DNA of 51,465 nucleotides from Gilvibacter sp. (GTDB lineage Bacteria > Bacteroidota > Bacteroidia > Flavobacteriales > Flavobacteriaceae). Numbering within the stretch: the stretch's first letter is position 1; the number at the start of each line of letters is the position of its first letter. The DNA is taken from contig NZ_JABSPU010000011.1 of NCBI RefSeq assembly GCF_013214815.1, positions 12,077 through 63,541 on the forward strand, written 5' to 3'. The translations under genes were made by a program, and so were the position numbers. The notes beneath the pieces were generated by a model. It saw nothing but the letters and a program-made list of their open reading frames with translations, did not search any database and was not told the DNA's origin. This document shows positions 1 to 8,515 of this stretch, piece after piece.

Positions 1-792
1 ATCAACCCCTTCCACGCGTTGCGCAAAACTAGCGCTATTATAACTGTCGTAAAAAGTTACCCGAGAGGACAAATCAAATTTTTCCACTAGCTGCTTTAAT
101 CCGTTTACGTATCGAGATTCAATAATGGAGCCGTGAATTTCTAAACTTACATTCTCTGGTAATGCAGGTAAGAGTTCCATCAAATATTCTACGTTCTTTA
201 TTGGAGATACTCGACCAAAGTATCCCAACACAAAATTTTTGTCTTCTTTAACACGGTGTTCTCGGTCTGAAATTGCACCAGAAATCACATTATTAAAAAT
301 CAATTTTGGGTATTTTTTAAATATGCCGTAACTCCCTTCTGCCTCGAAAGGGTTGGCATAGTGCACATAGTATTTATGGCCTGCTAGGATCAATCCTAAC
401 TTAAAAAACTGGAGATAAATATACTTCTTGAGATTCATCGCTCCATTAAGCAATTCTCCTCTGGGACTGATCAGTACGGTGCGCTTGGGAGTAAACAACA
501 GAGCAATAAGCGGCACCATGCTGAATGAAACATTATAGAGTGTGTTAAGCCAGATAACCTCAGCTTCTTTAAACTCTTGGATCAGTTCACCAACGCGAAT
601 GGATTTTTTGAACTTGATATTTGGATTGTCATTGCTGGCAATATCACTTTCGTTTAAATTTCTTTTAGAACGCGCAATGACCCTGTATTTGATGTTGGCC
701 TTCTGAAACAAATTACAGACACCAGCCAAGGATTTATTTGGCCCACCAAACTCAGAAATGGGTGGAAAACTCGGTGTAAGTATGGTTATCAA
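1..792 (-). CDS. Glycosyltransferase, GT4-like, C-terminus cut by window edge
   Basis: The frame is open from a TTG at 790-792 to the left edge, giving the N-terminal 264 residues of a longer protein. The N-terminus (ITILTPSFPPISEFGGPNKS) is the usual opening of a GT-B glycosyltransferase, with a glycine-rich acceptor-side loop. Residues around 105-115 (ISPRGEL followed by a Lys-rich helix) and a GYFGRVSPIKNVEYL segment near residue 185 match family 4 enzymes, where the latter opens the nucleotide-sugar domain. It is the most distal visible gene of the minus-strand polysaccharide locus and probably adds one sugar of the repeat unit on the cytoplasmic face. No ATG lies in frame upstream before a stop, so TTG is the likely start. 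Donor and acceptor cannot be told. Confidence 0.8.
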   Translation of the reverse strand, partial: MITILTPSFPPISEFGGPNKSLAGVCNLFQKANIKYRVIARSKRNLNESDIASNDNPNIKFKKSIRVGELIQEFKEAEVIWLNTLYNVSFSMVPLIALLFTPKRTVLISPRGELLNGAMNLKKYIYLQFFKLGLILAGHKYYVHYANPFEAEGSYGIFKKYPKLIFNNVISGAISDREHRVKEDKNFVLGYFGRVSPIKNVEYLMELLPALPENVSLEIHGSIIESRYVNGLKQLVEKFDLSSRVTFYDSYNSASFAQRVEGVD

Positions 793-876
793 ATTCCTAG
801 TTTAATGTGTATTGGCAGCGGGTTTATCTTCAATTTTTCCCATGGCAAAGAAACGAATAAAGTCCGACTTTTAAAA

Positions 877-1884
877 TTAAGTTGTCCCTAAATAAAGTGC
901 GCAATACTGCTTGGCTACTGCTTCGACTCGATAAAGTGAAACCGCCTCTTTTGCCGCCCTTAATTTTGCTGCAGACGCACCTTCAGTAATCATTTGTTCT
1001 ACTGCAACTTCTATTTGATCGGTACGTTCGGGATTAACTAGAAATGCATAAGGGGCTACGGTATTCATGGGAGCTCTGTTAGAGGTGATTATAGGCAGCC
1101 CCAAGGATTGGGCTTCAATCAATGGAAGTCCAAAACCCTCCGCAGTTGATGCGAAGTACAACAGATCAGCATTCAAATATTCCTCAATTAATTCTTCTGT
1201 ACTCAAATTGGAACGCACTCTGGTCCGCGCCTGAATTTGATACTCTTTTATCAGCGCATTAATTCGATCGGTTTTGGCGTGAATGAATGTATATTCAACC
1301 TTTAACTGATGCGTAGCTTTGATGAGACGCTCATAATTCTTTAATTTCTTATCACCAATTTGCAAAATACGGATTGGGCTGGAAGGTTTAGACGCGGCAT
1401 CTATTTCTTTGCTTTGTGTATAAAAAACAGCATTCAGTGGATTTTGGATCACCTCTACTTTACCACGAGCCTTGGGATAAGCGGCAATCAAGGCCTTTTT
1501 TGTCTGCTCTGAAACGGTCACAATTTTGTGGCTATAACGAACGGGCAAAGAGTAATAAAAAAGTCGATACAAAAATTTAAAAGGCACTTCGTTAGCCTCT
1601 AAATGATACAGGTCATGAATGGTCAAAACACGTTTAGCTCTTGGAAAAGCTAAGATCATATAATTGCAACCGCCAGTAATGTGAACGATTTTAAACCTAC
1701 CCAATAGACTCCTAACCCAGCATTTTAAAAAGGTCCAGAGATCATAATTAAGTCGAAGTTTCAAAGAGATGGGTACGATGCTACGTTCTGGTGAATTCTC
1801 CCAATGGTCAATCAACTGATTGTAGATGGATTCAATACTAAAATTGCCAGGATTTGGCTTGCGGTATATAAAATGCACTTTCAT
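877..1884 (-). CDS. Glycosyltransferase family 4/1 protein
   Basis: This 335-residue protein has the GT-B layout. An N-terminal domain carries an IHDLYHLE motif near residue 90. The C-terminal domain starts near residue 170 (IRILQIGDKKLKNYERLI) and carries the EX7E-type donor site STAEGFGLPLIEAQSLGLPI near residues 245-265. Family 4 enzymes transfer a sugar from a nucleotide-sugar with retention of configuration. The gene ends 84 bases before the next glycosyltransferase and starts 9 bases after the flippase gene, so it is probably part of the same transcript and builds the same polysaccharide. No signal peptide is seen, so it should act in the cytoplasm or at the inner membrane. The specific sugar is unknown. 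Confidence 0.88.
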   Translation of the reverse strand: MKVHFIYRKPNPGNFSIESIYNQLIDHWENSPERSIVPISLKLRLNYDLWTFLKCWVRSLLGRFKIVHITGGCNYMILAFPRAKRVLTIHDLYHLEANEVPFKFLYRLFYYSLPVRYSHKIVTVSEQTKKALIAAYPKARGKVEVIQNPLNAVFYTQSKEIDAASKPSSPIRILQIGDKKLKNYERLIKATHQLKVEYTFIHAKTDRINALIKEYQIQARTRVRSNLSTEELIEEYLNADLLYFASTAEGFGLPLIEAQSLGLPIITSNRAPMNTVAPYAFLVNPERTDQIEVAVEQMITEGASAAKLRAAKEAVSLYRVEAVAKQYCALYLGTT

Positions 1885-1893
1885 TAGGTTGAC

Positions 1894-3384
1894 CTAAGAT
1901 ACATTTTTAATTCGCTGCCATAGGGAACTCAGTTTGGCCCTTGTCGTTTTCTCAATACTTCTGAACTGTAGATACAACAGCAATAATATTCCTATAAAAA
2001 CAACAACCAACCAGATAGGAGCGGTCTCAATTACCACTAAATAAAAGAATAAGCCTAAGGCGGATGCCACCATTGGATTGATCCAAAAGGACTGCGAATT
2101 AACGACCTTATAATTCATTTCCTTGATATAAGAGGCCGGTAAATAAATTATACTCGTGATGACCTCAGAAGCGATAAAGGAGATCACAAGGCCTTTGAAA
2201 CCAAAAGGATACAACAAATAAATCCCCAAAACCAAAGTAGCCGATCTCAAAAAAGTTGTTATTAGAACAATCTTGGACTTGTTAATACCCATCAAGAACA
2301 CATAAAGGATTGCACCGTAATTTCGCAAAACAGCTGCCACGACCAATCCGTAAAAAAGAACTGGTCTAAATCTCAACTTACCACCGGTCCATATTTCAAA
2401 AACAGGTTCAATCAAGAAAATAGAGAACGCAAAACCAAAGACTAAAATAGTCCCAGTTATGGACCAATAATAGCTGACAATTCGCATCAGTTTATCATAG
2501 AATCTATTGGCGTGGTGGTTTATTAGTTCAGGCCCCAATGGACTAAGGAATATATCACCTACTTTCACACTGAAATTGACAATTGATCGCGTTGCAACAA
2601 ATACTGGCAAAAACTCAGTTCCCATCAATGGAGAGACGATCAATAGTACTCCATCACTAACTATACGGTTCATGAAAGTGGAGATCATATAGGCCACCGA
2701 TTGCCACAAGTTCTTTAGGCCAGTTTTGAAACTTCCATATCTCCACCAAGGAAAATACTCCGGCAGTAATTTCTTGATATAGATCAAAATCCCAATGGAG
2801 TACATGCTCTTGATAATAAACCAAAGCAATGCTAGGTCAATTAATGAGATACCAGAGAAAGCAGCAGAGGTCAAAATCACAAACTCAATGAATCGCTCTA
2901 CTAAAGAAATTTGATAGGATTTATAGATGTATCCGAAGGGATTGAGAATCTTGATCAGCAAACCGCGATAAGACCCTATCAGTAGTCGGTATAATAAAAG
3001 TAGAGAGAGAATAACGGCAATGTCCGACTCGGGCAGATCACTTTTGATAAAGAACCCAAAAGCACCCAACTTGTAAATAACCCAGATAAAGATCATCTGA
3101 ATTGTTCCAGTCAAAATATTTACCTTAAAAGCAGAACCCAAAATTTCACGGGCCTTAGCTTTATTGGTGTTGACCAAGGAATTAAAGGTATTGCCAATGT
3201 AGGTGTTATGACCAAACTCTATGACCTGCAGGATATTGAACAAGGCGTAAATTGCGATCCAACTACCGTAAGTCGCCACATCCCAATAGCGAATCAGCAA
3301 TGGGATCAACAAAAGAGAGTACATGGTAAACCCAACAGTTTGCAGGGCTTTGTAGCTTATGGATTTACTTAATTTATCGGTCAC
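1894..3384 (-). CDS. Polysaccharide flippase (Wzx/MATE-like), first of two
   Basis: The 496-residue product is almost wholly hydrophobic, with about 12-14 predicted transmembrane helices spread from residue 15 to 480. The start (KSISYKALQTVGFTMYSLLLIPLLIRYWDVATYGSWIA as a segment type) is typical of Wzx oligosaccharide flippases, which move lipid-linked repeat units across the inner membrane. The start codon is GTG at 3382-3384. It lies between a sulfotransferase and a family 4 glycosyltransferase in the polysaccharide locus. A second flippase gene is at 9647-10891, so the locus may make two polymers or be a composite of two loci. Substrate cannot be predicted from sequence. Confidence 0.85.
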   Translation of the reverse strand: MTDKLSKSISYKALQTVGFTMYSLLLIPLLIRYWDVATYGSWIAIYALFNILQVIEFGHNTYIGNTFNSLVNTNKAKAREILGSAFKVNILTGTIQMIFIWVIYKLGAFGFFIKSDLPESDIAVILSLLLLYRLLIGSYRGLLIKILNPFGYIYKSYQISLVERFIEFVILTSAAFSGISLIDLALLWFIIKSMYSIGILIYIKKLLPEYFPWWRYGSFKTGLKNLWQSVAYMISTFMNRIVSDGVLLIVSPLMGTEFLPVFVATRSIVNFSVKVGDIFLSPLGPELINHHANRFYDKLMRIVSYYWSITGTILVFGFAFSIFLIEPVFEIWTGGKLRFRPVLFYGLVVAAVLRNYGAILYVFLMGINKSKIVLITTFLRSATLVLGIYLLYPFGFKGLVISFIASEVITSIIYLPASYIKEMNYKVVNSQSFWINPMVASALGLFFYLVVIETAPIWLVVVFIGILLLLYLQFRSIEKTTRAKLSSLWQRIKNVS

Positions 3385-3492
3385 CTATAAAACGATGTAT
3401 GGCGCTTTGCACTTTCTATTGGAAAAAATAATACAATTCCACTTAATTGCATTGTTTTAATCAATAGGATTTTTAAAAAGTCCTTTATTCGA

Positions 3493-4191
3493 CTATTTCT
3501 GCATTTTATCCTTTAAAAGACCAGCCTCTAAAGCAAATTCTTGCTTTAGATGTTGCTGATAAAGCATATGTAAGGCAGTCAACTCTTCTTGACTGACGGC
3601 CTTGCTTTCTTTGACTCTTTGAGGGGGTAGTGTAAAGTCTGATTGCGGTAGGTTCAACTTCTTGGCCAAGGAGCTCGTCACTTTTTCTAATTGGCATTGA
3701 ATGTAAACGCTATCCACTAGGATCTCTCCGTTGCGGTCTGCATAAAGCGCTGAAGCTTGAATTTTCTTGTAGAATTTCTTCTGATGATACTCTTCTGGAG
3801 ACTTGCATTGCTTCTGCATTTTTAACCATTGGTAATGCGAAACCACTTTATCCAGAGGGTCACGCTCCACGGTAAAGGTGAAATAATCCTCCCAGCACTT
3901 CTTCCCTACTCGATCTCGTGTGAGTAAGGCGGATTGATGATTTACATGCCTTGGACGCTTCCCGTGCTTAAGCCATCTCAAGAATTCCTCCAGGCCTAAA
4001 CTACTCAGCGGAAGCTGGCAATTCTGAGCGCGTTTTCCGCTCAGCTCAAAACGCAGATCCTCATCCGTCCCTGATAAGGGCGTAATGACATCATTTGGGC
4101 CACAAATCGCCGAGAGTGCGATCTCTAGTGCTGTTCCCGCAGTCTTGCGGGTCTTGATAAAAATGAACTTGTGTTTATGAGAAATGATCAC
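3493..4191 (-). CDS. Sulfotransferase family protein
   Basis: This 232-residue protein has the two PAPS-binding signatures of cytosolic and Golgi-type sulfotransferases. The 5'-phosphosulfate loop FIKTRKTAGTALE is at residues 11-23. The 3'-phosphate site is FTVERDPLDKVVSHY at about 106-120, with Arg110 and Ser118 in the expected places. Such enzymes move sulfate from PAPS to a sugar hydroxyl or amine. The gene is 2 bases downstream of another sulfotransferase (4194-4889) with the same opening (MII followed by a Lys/His-rich turn), suggesting an old tandem duplication and co-translation. The genes making PAPS are in the same locus at 15593-18369. The acceptor is probably the locus polysaccharide or its lipid-linked unit. 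Confidence 0.82.
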   Translation of the reverse strand: MIISHKHKFIFIKTRKTAGTALEIALSAICGPNDVITPLSGTDEDLRFELSGKRAQNCQLPLSSLGLEEFLRWLKHGKRPRHVNHQSALLTRDRVGKKCWEDYFTFTVERDPLDKVVSHYQWLKMQKQCKSPEEYHQKKFYKKIQASALYADRNGEILVDSVYIQCQLEKVTSSLAKKLNLPQSDFTLPPQRVKESKAVSQEELTALHMLYQQHLKQEFALEAGLLKDKMQK

Positions 4192-4193
4192 CT

Positions 4194-4889
4194 TTAAAAC
4201 TGATATTTTAACAGATTAATATCGCGTTCATACATCCGGTGCACCAAGGCCATGGTCTTGGGGTTATAGTAATCTCGGTAGTTGGGCTTTTGACCCGCAC
4301 CCAAAGGTCTGAGTAATAAAGAAGGATACTTCTTGTAAAGTCTTAAAGTTTTTCTGGATAACCATTTCTCTGCGGATACATTAGCACGATCCAAATTAGT
4401 TGCTGGCAATTTTAAAGCGCTCAACACCTTGTTAAAATCGATATCCAAATCCTCTAAACGCCCAACAAAATCACACAGAAATTGATCATTCTCATCACAA
4501 ATAAATTCGGCCTGTGACCTGAAAAACCAGTGTTCTTTTTCCATGTATTCGGGTAAATAATAGTTGACAAAGTTGGGGAAACTCGTGACTGATGAAAAGC
4601 CTCTAAAACGATACAATGAAACCAACCTCGCCCAAGGATTTCTTACAAAAGCGAACTTAAAGTACGTCTTGAAATCCTCCTCTGAAAAGTAGCCAAGAGA
4701 AGTGTATTCTTTGGCACTTAAGTGATCCAATCGCTTTGGATGACTCAAATCGGGGTTCAGCCCCATAAGCAGATCCGAGTTGTCTGATTTTCTAGTCCGC
4801 CCCATTGAAGTCAAGAAATAATTCTCGACCGCTTGCCCAGCTGTTTTAGGTACATGAACAAATAGCGCTTTGTGTTTCGGTATGATCAT
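4194..4889 (-). CDS. Sulfotransferase family 2-like protein
   Basis: The 231-residue product opens with HKALFVHVPKTAGQAVENYF (residues 6-25), the classic PAPS phosphosulfate loop of the Sulfotransfer_2 group, which includes heparan 2-O and chondroitin sulfotransferases. The 3'-phosphate motif FAFVRNPWARLVSLYRF follows at about residues 79-95, with Arg83 and Ser91. Of the four sulfotransferases in the window it is the clearest family member. It probably sulfates a sugar of the polysaccharide made by this locus. It sits directly upstream of the 3493-4191 sulfotransferase and 84 bases downstream of a third one. Confidence 0.88.
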   Translation of the reverse strand: MIIPKHKALFVHVPKTAGQAVENYFLTSMGRTRKSDNSDLLMGLNPDLSHPKRLDHLSAKEYTSLGYFSEEDFKTYFKFAFVRNPWARLVSLYRFRGFSSVTSFPNFVNYYLPEYMEKEHWFFRSQAEFICDENDQFLCDFVGRLEDLDIDFNKVLSALKLPATNLDRANVSAEKWLSRKTLRLYKKYPSLLLRPLGAGQKPNYRDYYNPKTMALVHRMYERDINLLKYQF

Positions 4890-4973
4890 AAAACGCCTCG
4901 ATTAGAAATTTGCCTTCCCTTAACACAGAAGAAGCTCCAGTCAAAAAATGTAAGCAGCTGTATGTGATCGAGC

Positions 4974-5732
4974 CTAATCTTCATAACCCAATTTAGTCAA
5001 TAATGGTCGACAAACAGAATCATAAGTCTTCCGTTCTGCCTCGGTTAGTACTTCCCACTGGAGCTCATCTGGAATCTTGTTTGAACGAGACAACGCAGTT
5101 TGCAAGATTTGACTTTTACTGTGGATCCCACTTTTGTTCAGATGAGGTAATTTTATCGTATTAACATCAAAATCTTTAATTCCGACCTCGTTTAATAGTC
5201 TCGGCAAATCTTGCCCTTCACCGACCAAGGATTCATATCTGAAAAAAGGATGATTTTCATTCAAGACGAATTCATGGACCTGACTGTAATACCAGCAAAG
5301 TTTTTCAAACCGACTGCATGTAGGCCATTGCTCATAAAAGGGATCCGAAGAATCTGGTAGTTTCTGAAAGGAAGAATCATTGGGCATAAATAATTTCCTT
5401 CTGTAAACGCTTTCTAAGTAGGTTTTAGGATGACGCACTATAAACAGTGTGCTCCAGCCTTTTGAACGTAAAAACTCATGATCGACAAATCGAAAGTACG
5501 GATTCACTTCTACATAGATCTTTGCCCCACTCCGATTGGCTTGATCGTCTCGATCCTTGAGATAATCTTGAGTGAATTTTTGGTATGCATCAAACTGAGA
5601 TAAGAAAAGGAAATAAGGGTCATTCTTAGCTTTTTCGTGATGAGATATAACTCCACTAAATTGGGCGAGCAATGCATTAATACTGCTTGTAGCTGTTCTA
5701 CCAATGGATGTGATGAGTATTTTTTTACTCAA
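4974..5732 (-). CDS. Sulfotransferase-like protein
   Basis: This 252-residue protein has a P-loop-like SIGRTATSSINALL segment at residues 9-22 and a 3'-phosphate-type motif LFIVRHPKTYLESVYRR at about 96-112 (Arg100, Ser108). These are the two landmarks of the sulfotransferase fold. The first Lys of the usual loop is replaced by Arg12, as in some bacterial groups. The start is TTG at 5730-5732: no ATG or GTG occurs in frame between it and the upstream stop. A 215-base gap separates it from the gene upstream. A distant relation to other PAPS-fold proteins cannot be excluded, but the neighbours support sulfation. Confidence 0.75.
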   Translation of the reverse strand: MSKKILITSIGRTATSSINALLAQFSGVISHHEKAKNDPYFLFLSQFDAYQKFTQDYLKDRDDQANRSGAKIYVEVNPYFRFVDHEFLRSKGWSTLFIVRHPKTYLESVYRRKLFMPNDSSFQKLPDSSDPFYEQWPTCSRFEKLCWYYSQVHEFVLNENHPFFRYESLVGEGQDLPRLLNEVGIKDFDVNTIKLPHLNKSGIHSKSQILQTALSRSNKIPDELQWEVLTEAERKTYDSVCRPLLTKLGYED

Positions 5733-5947
5733 GCTGATTCTTTTTATGAAACAAAAATCTAAATAGCACTACAGGCTTGTAATTTTGAATATCCACAGCT
5801 AAAAGTACAACTTCTGGCGTAAAAGAACACGAGCACAATATTCATAGTATATACAACAAGCTGATCGTCACTAATTGGGAGCATAAAGAAAAGCTTCTGT
5901 GTAAAGACCAGCCTTTCTACATTAATATACTAAAGCTACAAGGATCG

Positions 5948-7018
5948 CTATTGACCTAAATAAACATCGTATACTTCTGCTAGCTCTGTGAGGACTTTAG
6001 AATATTCATAAGTGTCTGTGTACAGTTTCCTATTCTTATTATTGATCAACGGTTTTTTCAATTCAGAAAAAGCATCTACATCATTATAAGGCAAACAGAT
6101 GTTTGGCCAGTCCGATCCGCAGTATTTCTGTAAAGATGTCATCCCCTCAGCACAGATAAAAGGTGTATTACTCATTAGCGAGTCGTAAAACTTTGTCGGT
6201 TGGATCTGTTGGTAGTTTTCCAGCGTGGCGTTGTACATGATCAAGGAGTAATCACATGCTAACATGAGATCAATTACCCGTTGGTGAGACAATTTACCGT
6301 GATAAATAAATCTGGGGTCATCCAAAAGCGATTGATCAAACTGATTAGATATAAAGTTGGTTGCAATATTTAACTCTAAATGCTGGAACTTCTTTACTGC
6401 GTCAATGATGGCCTGAATGTTCCTGTCATTGGATAAATAGCCTGCATAGAGGATTTTAATAGGATCTCCACTGGGTTTGCGACTCAATTCACGATTCTCA
6501 AACGCATCAGTCACGGTATTAGGAATTACCGAAAATTTATCGGCCTTTGTTCTAAAATAGGTATACCCATTAGGGTCTGGGAAGATGATTTGAGAACACA
6601 ATCTGGCTATCCTACGATCAAAGAAGTGCATTGTTCTTTTTAAAACAGGACTCCAACTGGCGCTCCATGCAAAATAATCACGACAGTCGTAAAACAGCTT
6701 AATTCGCTTGGGATAAAACAGCTTATAAAGCACTATGGGAAACCAATTTTGAAATGAGAAATTGTGAACAAAACCAGGTCTCACCATCAACAAGGTTTTC
6801 AGAATGATCCAGTTCCATTTTAAGAATCCTAACTTTCCTTTGGAGCTTCTAAAATTGTGATACTTGATCCCGTCTGTTTTGAACTCAGCATCTGAATCAA
6901 CCCAATGCAATACGTGAATCTCAACCTCAGGGTTTTCCAGTAATCCCTTAGCTTCGATAACTCTGGAAAACGCAGGAGTCACGTAAATACTAGATGGCCT
7001 TATAAACAGAATTCTCAA
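5948..7018 (-). CDS. Glycosyltransferase, GT-B fold
   Basis: The 356-residue protein starts MRILFIRPSSIYVTPAFSRV and has a Rossmann-like N-terminal domain. The C-terminal domain opens near residue 183 (IKILYAGYLSNDRNIQAIIDAV), as in family 4 glycosyltransferases. The late segment TKFYDSLMSNTPFICAEG near residue 275 stands in for the donor-binding loop, but the usual double-Glu spacing is not clear, so donor choice is uncertain. The start is TTG at 7016-7018. It lies 12 bases after a secreted unknown protein gene in the polysaccharide locus and probably helps assemble the repeat unit. Confidence 0.8.
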   Translation of the reverse strand: MRILFIRPSSIYVTPAFSRVIEAKGLLENPEVEIHVLHWVDSDAEFKTDGIKYHNFRSSKGKLGFLKWNWIILKTLLMVRPGFVHNFSFQNWFPIVLYKLFYPKRIKLFYDCRDYFAWSASWSPVLKRTMHFFDRRIARLCSQIIFPDPNGYTYFRTKADKFSVIPNTVTDAFENRELSRKPSGDPIKILYAGYLSNDRNIQAIIDAVKKFQHLELNIATNFISNQFDQSLLDDPRFIYHGKLSHQRVIDLMLACDYSLIMYNATLENYQQIQPTKFYDSLMSNTPFICAEGMTSLQKYCGSDWPNICLPYNDVDAFSELKKPLINNKNRKLYTDTYEYSKVLTELAEVYDVYLGQ

Positions 7019-7030
7019 AATAGGATCGTT

Positions 7031-8512
7031 TTAATTTTTTATTGGAAAAGCTTCTAGAAATGTCTCCTTGCCTTGTAGTATTATTTCTTTGGTGAATGAT
7101 TGGGTACCATCACTTGAGTTATACTCAATGCGCATTCTGGTTTGTTGGCCTTCTTGGGCATAAGGATTATGCGCGGCAACTAGTATTTTACTCCTATCCT
7201 TAGACACAATTCCTCTCCAGACAGGAGTCTGCTGTTTAAATAGGCGGTTAGGATCCTTCACATTGGAGTTGGACTGGTTCAAGATTTGACTTGAAGTATC
7301 AAAAAATTCATTGAATTTACTGATGCGATATAAACCGCGATTGAAGTAGTTATAGGTAACGAACGATTCGCCCCTGAGCTCCTTGAATTTTCTGTCGTAA
7401 TAATCTAAAGCGTCCCAAAGCCAGAGTCCATCGGCACCTGACATCAAGGTGAATATGGCCAGGGATTCCGCTTTGTAGGGCTCTATAAGTTTGCGTGAGT
7501 TTGACTTGATAGGTGTATTTGGATGATATCGCATCCAAACAAAGGGAATCACTTCTTTCTTTTGCCCAGTTAATTCGTAATAACTATCCCTGAACTTTAG
7601 ATTTGCTTCAATCTGAAAAAGTGCATAGGCCAAATAATTATCACCTCTTTCCCCACTTTGATAAATAAGATATGTGGAAGGAGTTAACAAATCTAGAGAC
7701 TTGTAAAAATCTGTCGGATTTTCATTCTCATCAAAGAACAAATAGTTTGAAATATCTGCTTTGTCAGCAATTAAATCGTCCCAATCTGTTTTTCTGACTT
7801 GGTGATATGATCTGCGGATCGGAACATCTGCATATGAACTTTGCTGAAGTCCATCGTAACATAAATAGCTATCTCCAGATTCTAAAAACCTCAAATAGAA
7901 ATCATGCAATAAGGTTTTGTACTCTTGAACATCTAAAGCTGCTGGAATTGCCTCCCAAATGGATTCTGATTCGGCCTTTTTCTCCAAGAGATGTTTACTG
8001 ATACGAGCATCACCAAAAACCGCCTTCTCAATATCCCAGACCAAATAATCTAATTCTAAGCCTGCTCCATGTTTGAGTACCTTCTCTTTAAGGTCACTGT
8101 TGAATTTTTCAAAATCATTGTTAAAGGGCGATTTATCCTTTATGATCGGATATTCGCGAGTATTCAAATAACGATTCAAATACACTATTGAAGCGCGCTC
8201 ATTAGGAGCTAGCCCTTTGTATATTACATTATTGGTATCTAGCGGAACATTGATATGGGTATAACCGTACTTTAAAGGTATATAGGAAAGCAAACTATCA
8301 ACCTCACACGATCCTTTATATCTTAAGTTATCGTAAACAGGATCAATACCATAAATGAGTTTTAAGCGTGGATTTAGATTAAAACGTTCGGGTATGCCAC
8401 ACCAATTGATCTCACTCTCGTTCTGATCGATAAAAAAAGATTGCTCATCGTTATATTGCTGAGCAGATGCACACTGCACTAAAAGTCCTAATAAGAGTAT
8501 TCTCAACAACAT
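7031..8512 (-). CDS. Secreted protein, possible TIM-barrel glycan-active enzyme
   Basis: I do not recognise the family. The 493-residue product has a clear signal peptide (MLLRILLLGLLVQCASAQ, cleavage after about residue 17). A long alpha/beta region of about 370 residues ends in a GADGLWLWDALDYYD segment near residue 360, a pattern seen at the last strand of some TIM-barrel hydrolases. Before it comes VIPFVWMRYHP near residue 325, which resembles a seventh strand. The last 90 residues look beta-rich (ILVAAHNPY to the end), like an accessory sandwich. Lying 3 bases from a polymerase-like gene, it may trim or modify the exported polysaccharide in the periplasm. Catalytic residues are not identified. 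Confidence 0.55.
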   Translation of the reverse strand: MLLRILLLGLLVQCASAQQYNDEQSFFIDQNESEINWCGIPERFNLNPRLKLIYGIDPVYDNLRYKGSCEVDSLLSYIPLKYGYTHINVPLDTNNVIYKGLAPNERASIVYLNRYLNTREYPIIKDKSPFNNDFEKFNSDLKEKVLKHGAGLELDYLVWDIEKAVFGDARISKHLLEKKAESESIWEAIPAALDVQEYKTLLHDFYLRFLESGDSYLCYDGLQQSSYADVPIRRSYHQVRKTDWDDLIADKADISNYLFFDENENPTDFYKSLDLLTPSTYLIYQSGERGDNYLAYALFQIEANLKFRDSYYELTGQKKEVIPFVWMRYHPNTPIKSNSRKLIEPYKAESLAIFTLMSGADGLWLWDALDYYDRKFKELRGESFVTYNYFNRGLYRISKFNEFFDTSSQILNQSNSNVKDPNRLFKQQTPVWRGIVSKDRSKILVAAHNPYAQEGQQTRMRIEYNSSDGTQSFTKEIILQGKETFLEAFPIKN

Positions 8513-8515
8513 ATT

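Noticed and set aside
5733-5947. Open frames on both strands in the 215-base gap, including a plus-strand frame of about 57 codons ending inside the next gene
   Set aside because: No start codon in the plus frame and no recognisable motif on either strand; treated as non-coding with nothing clear in it.
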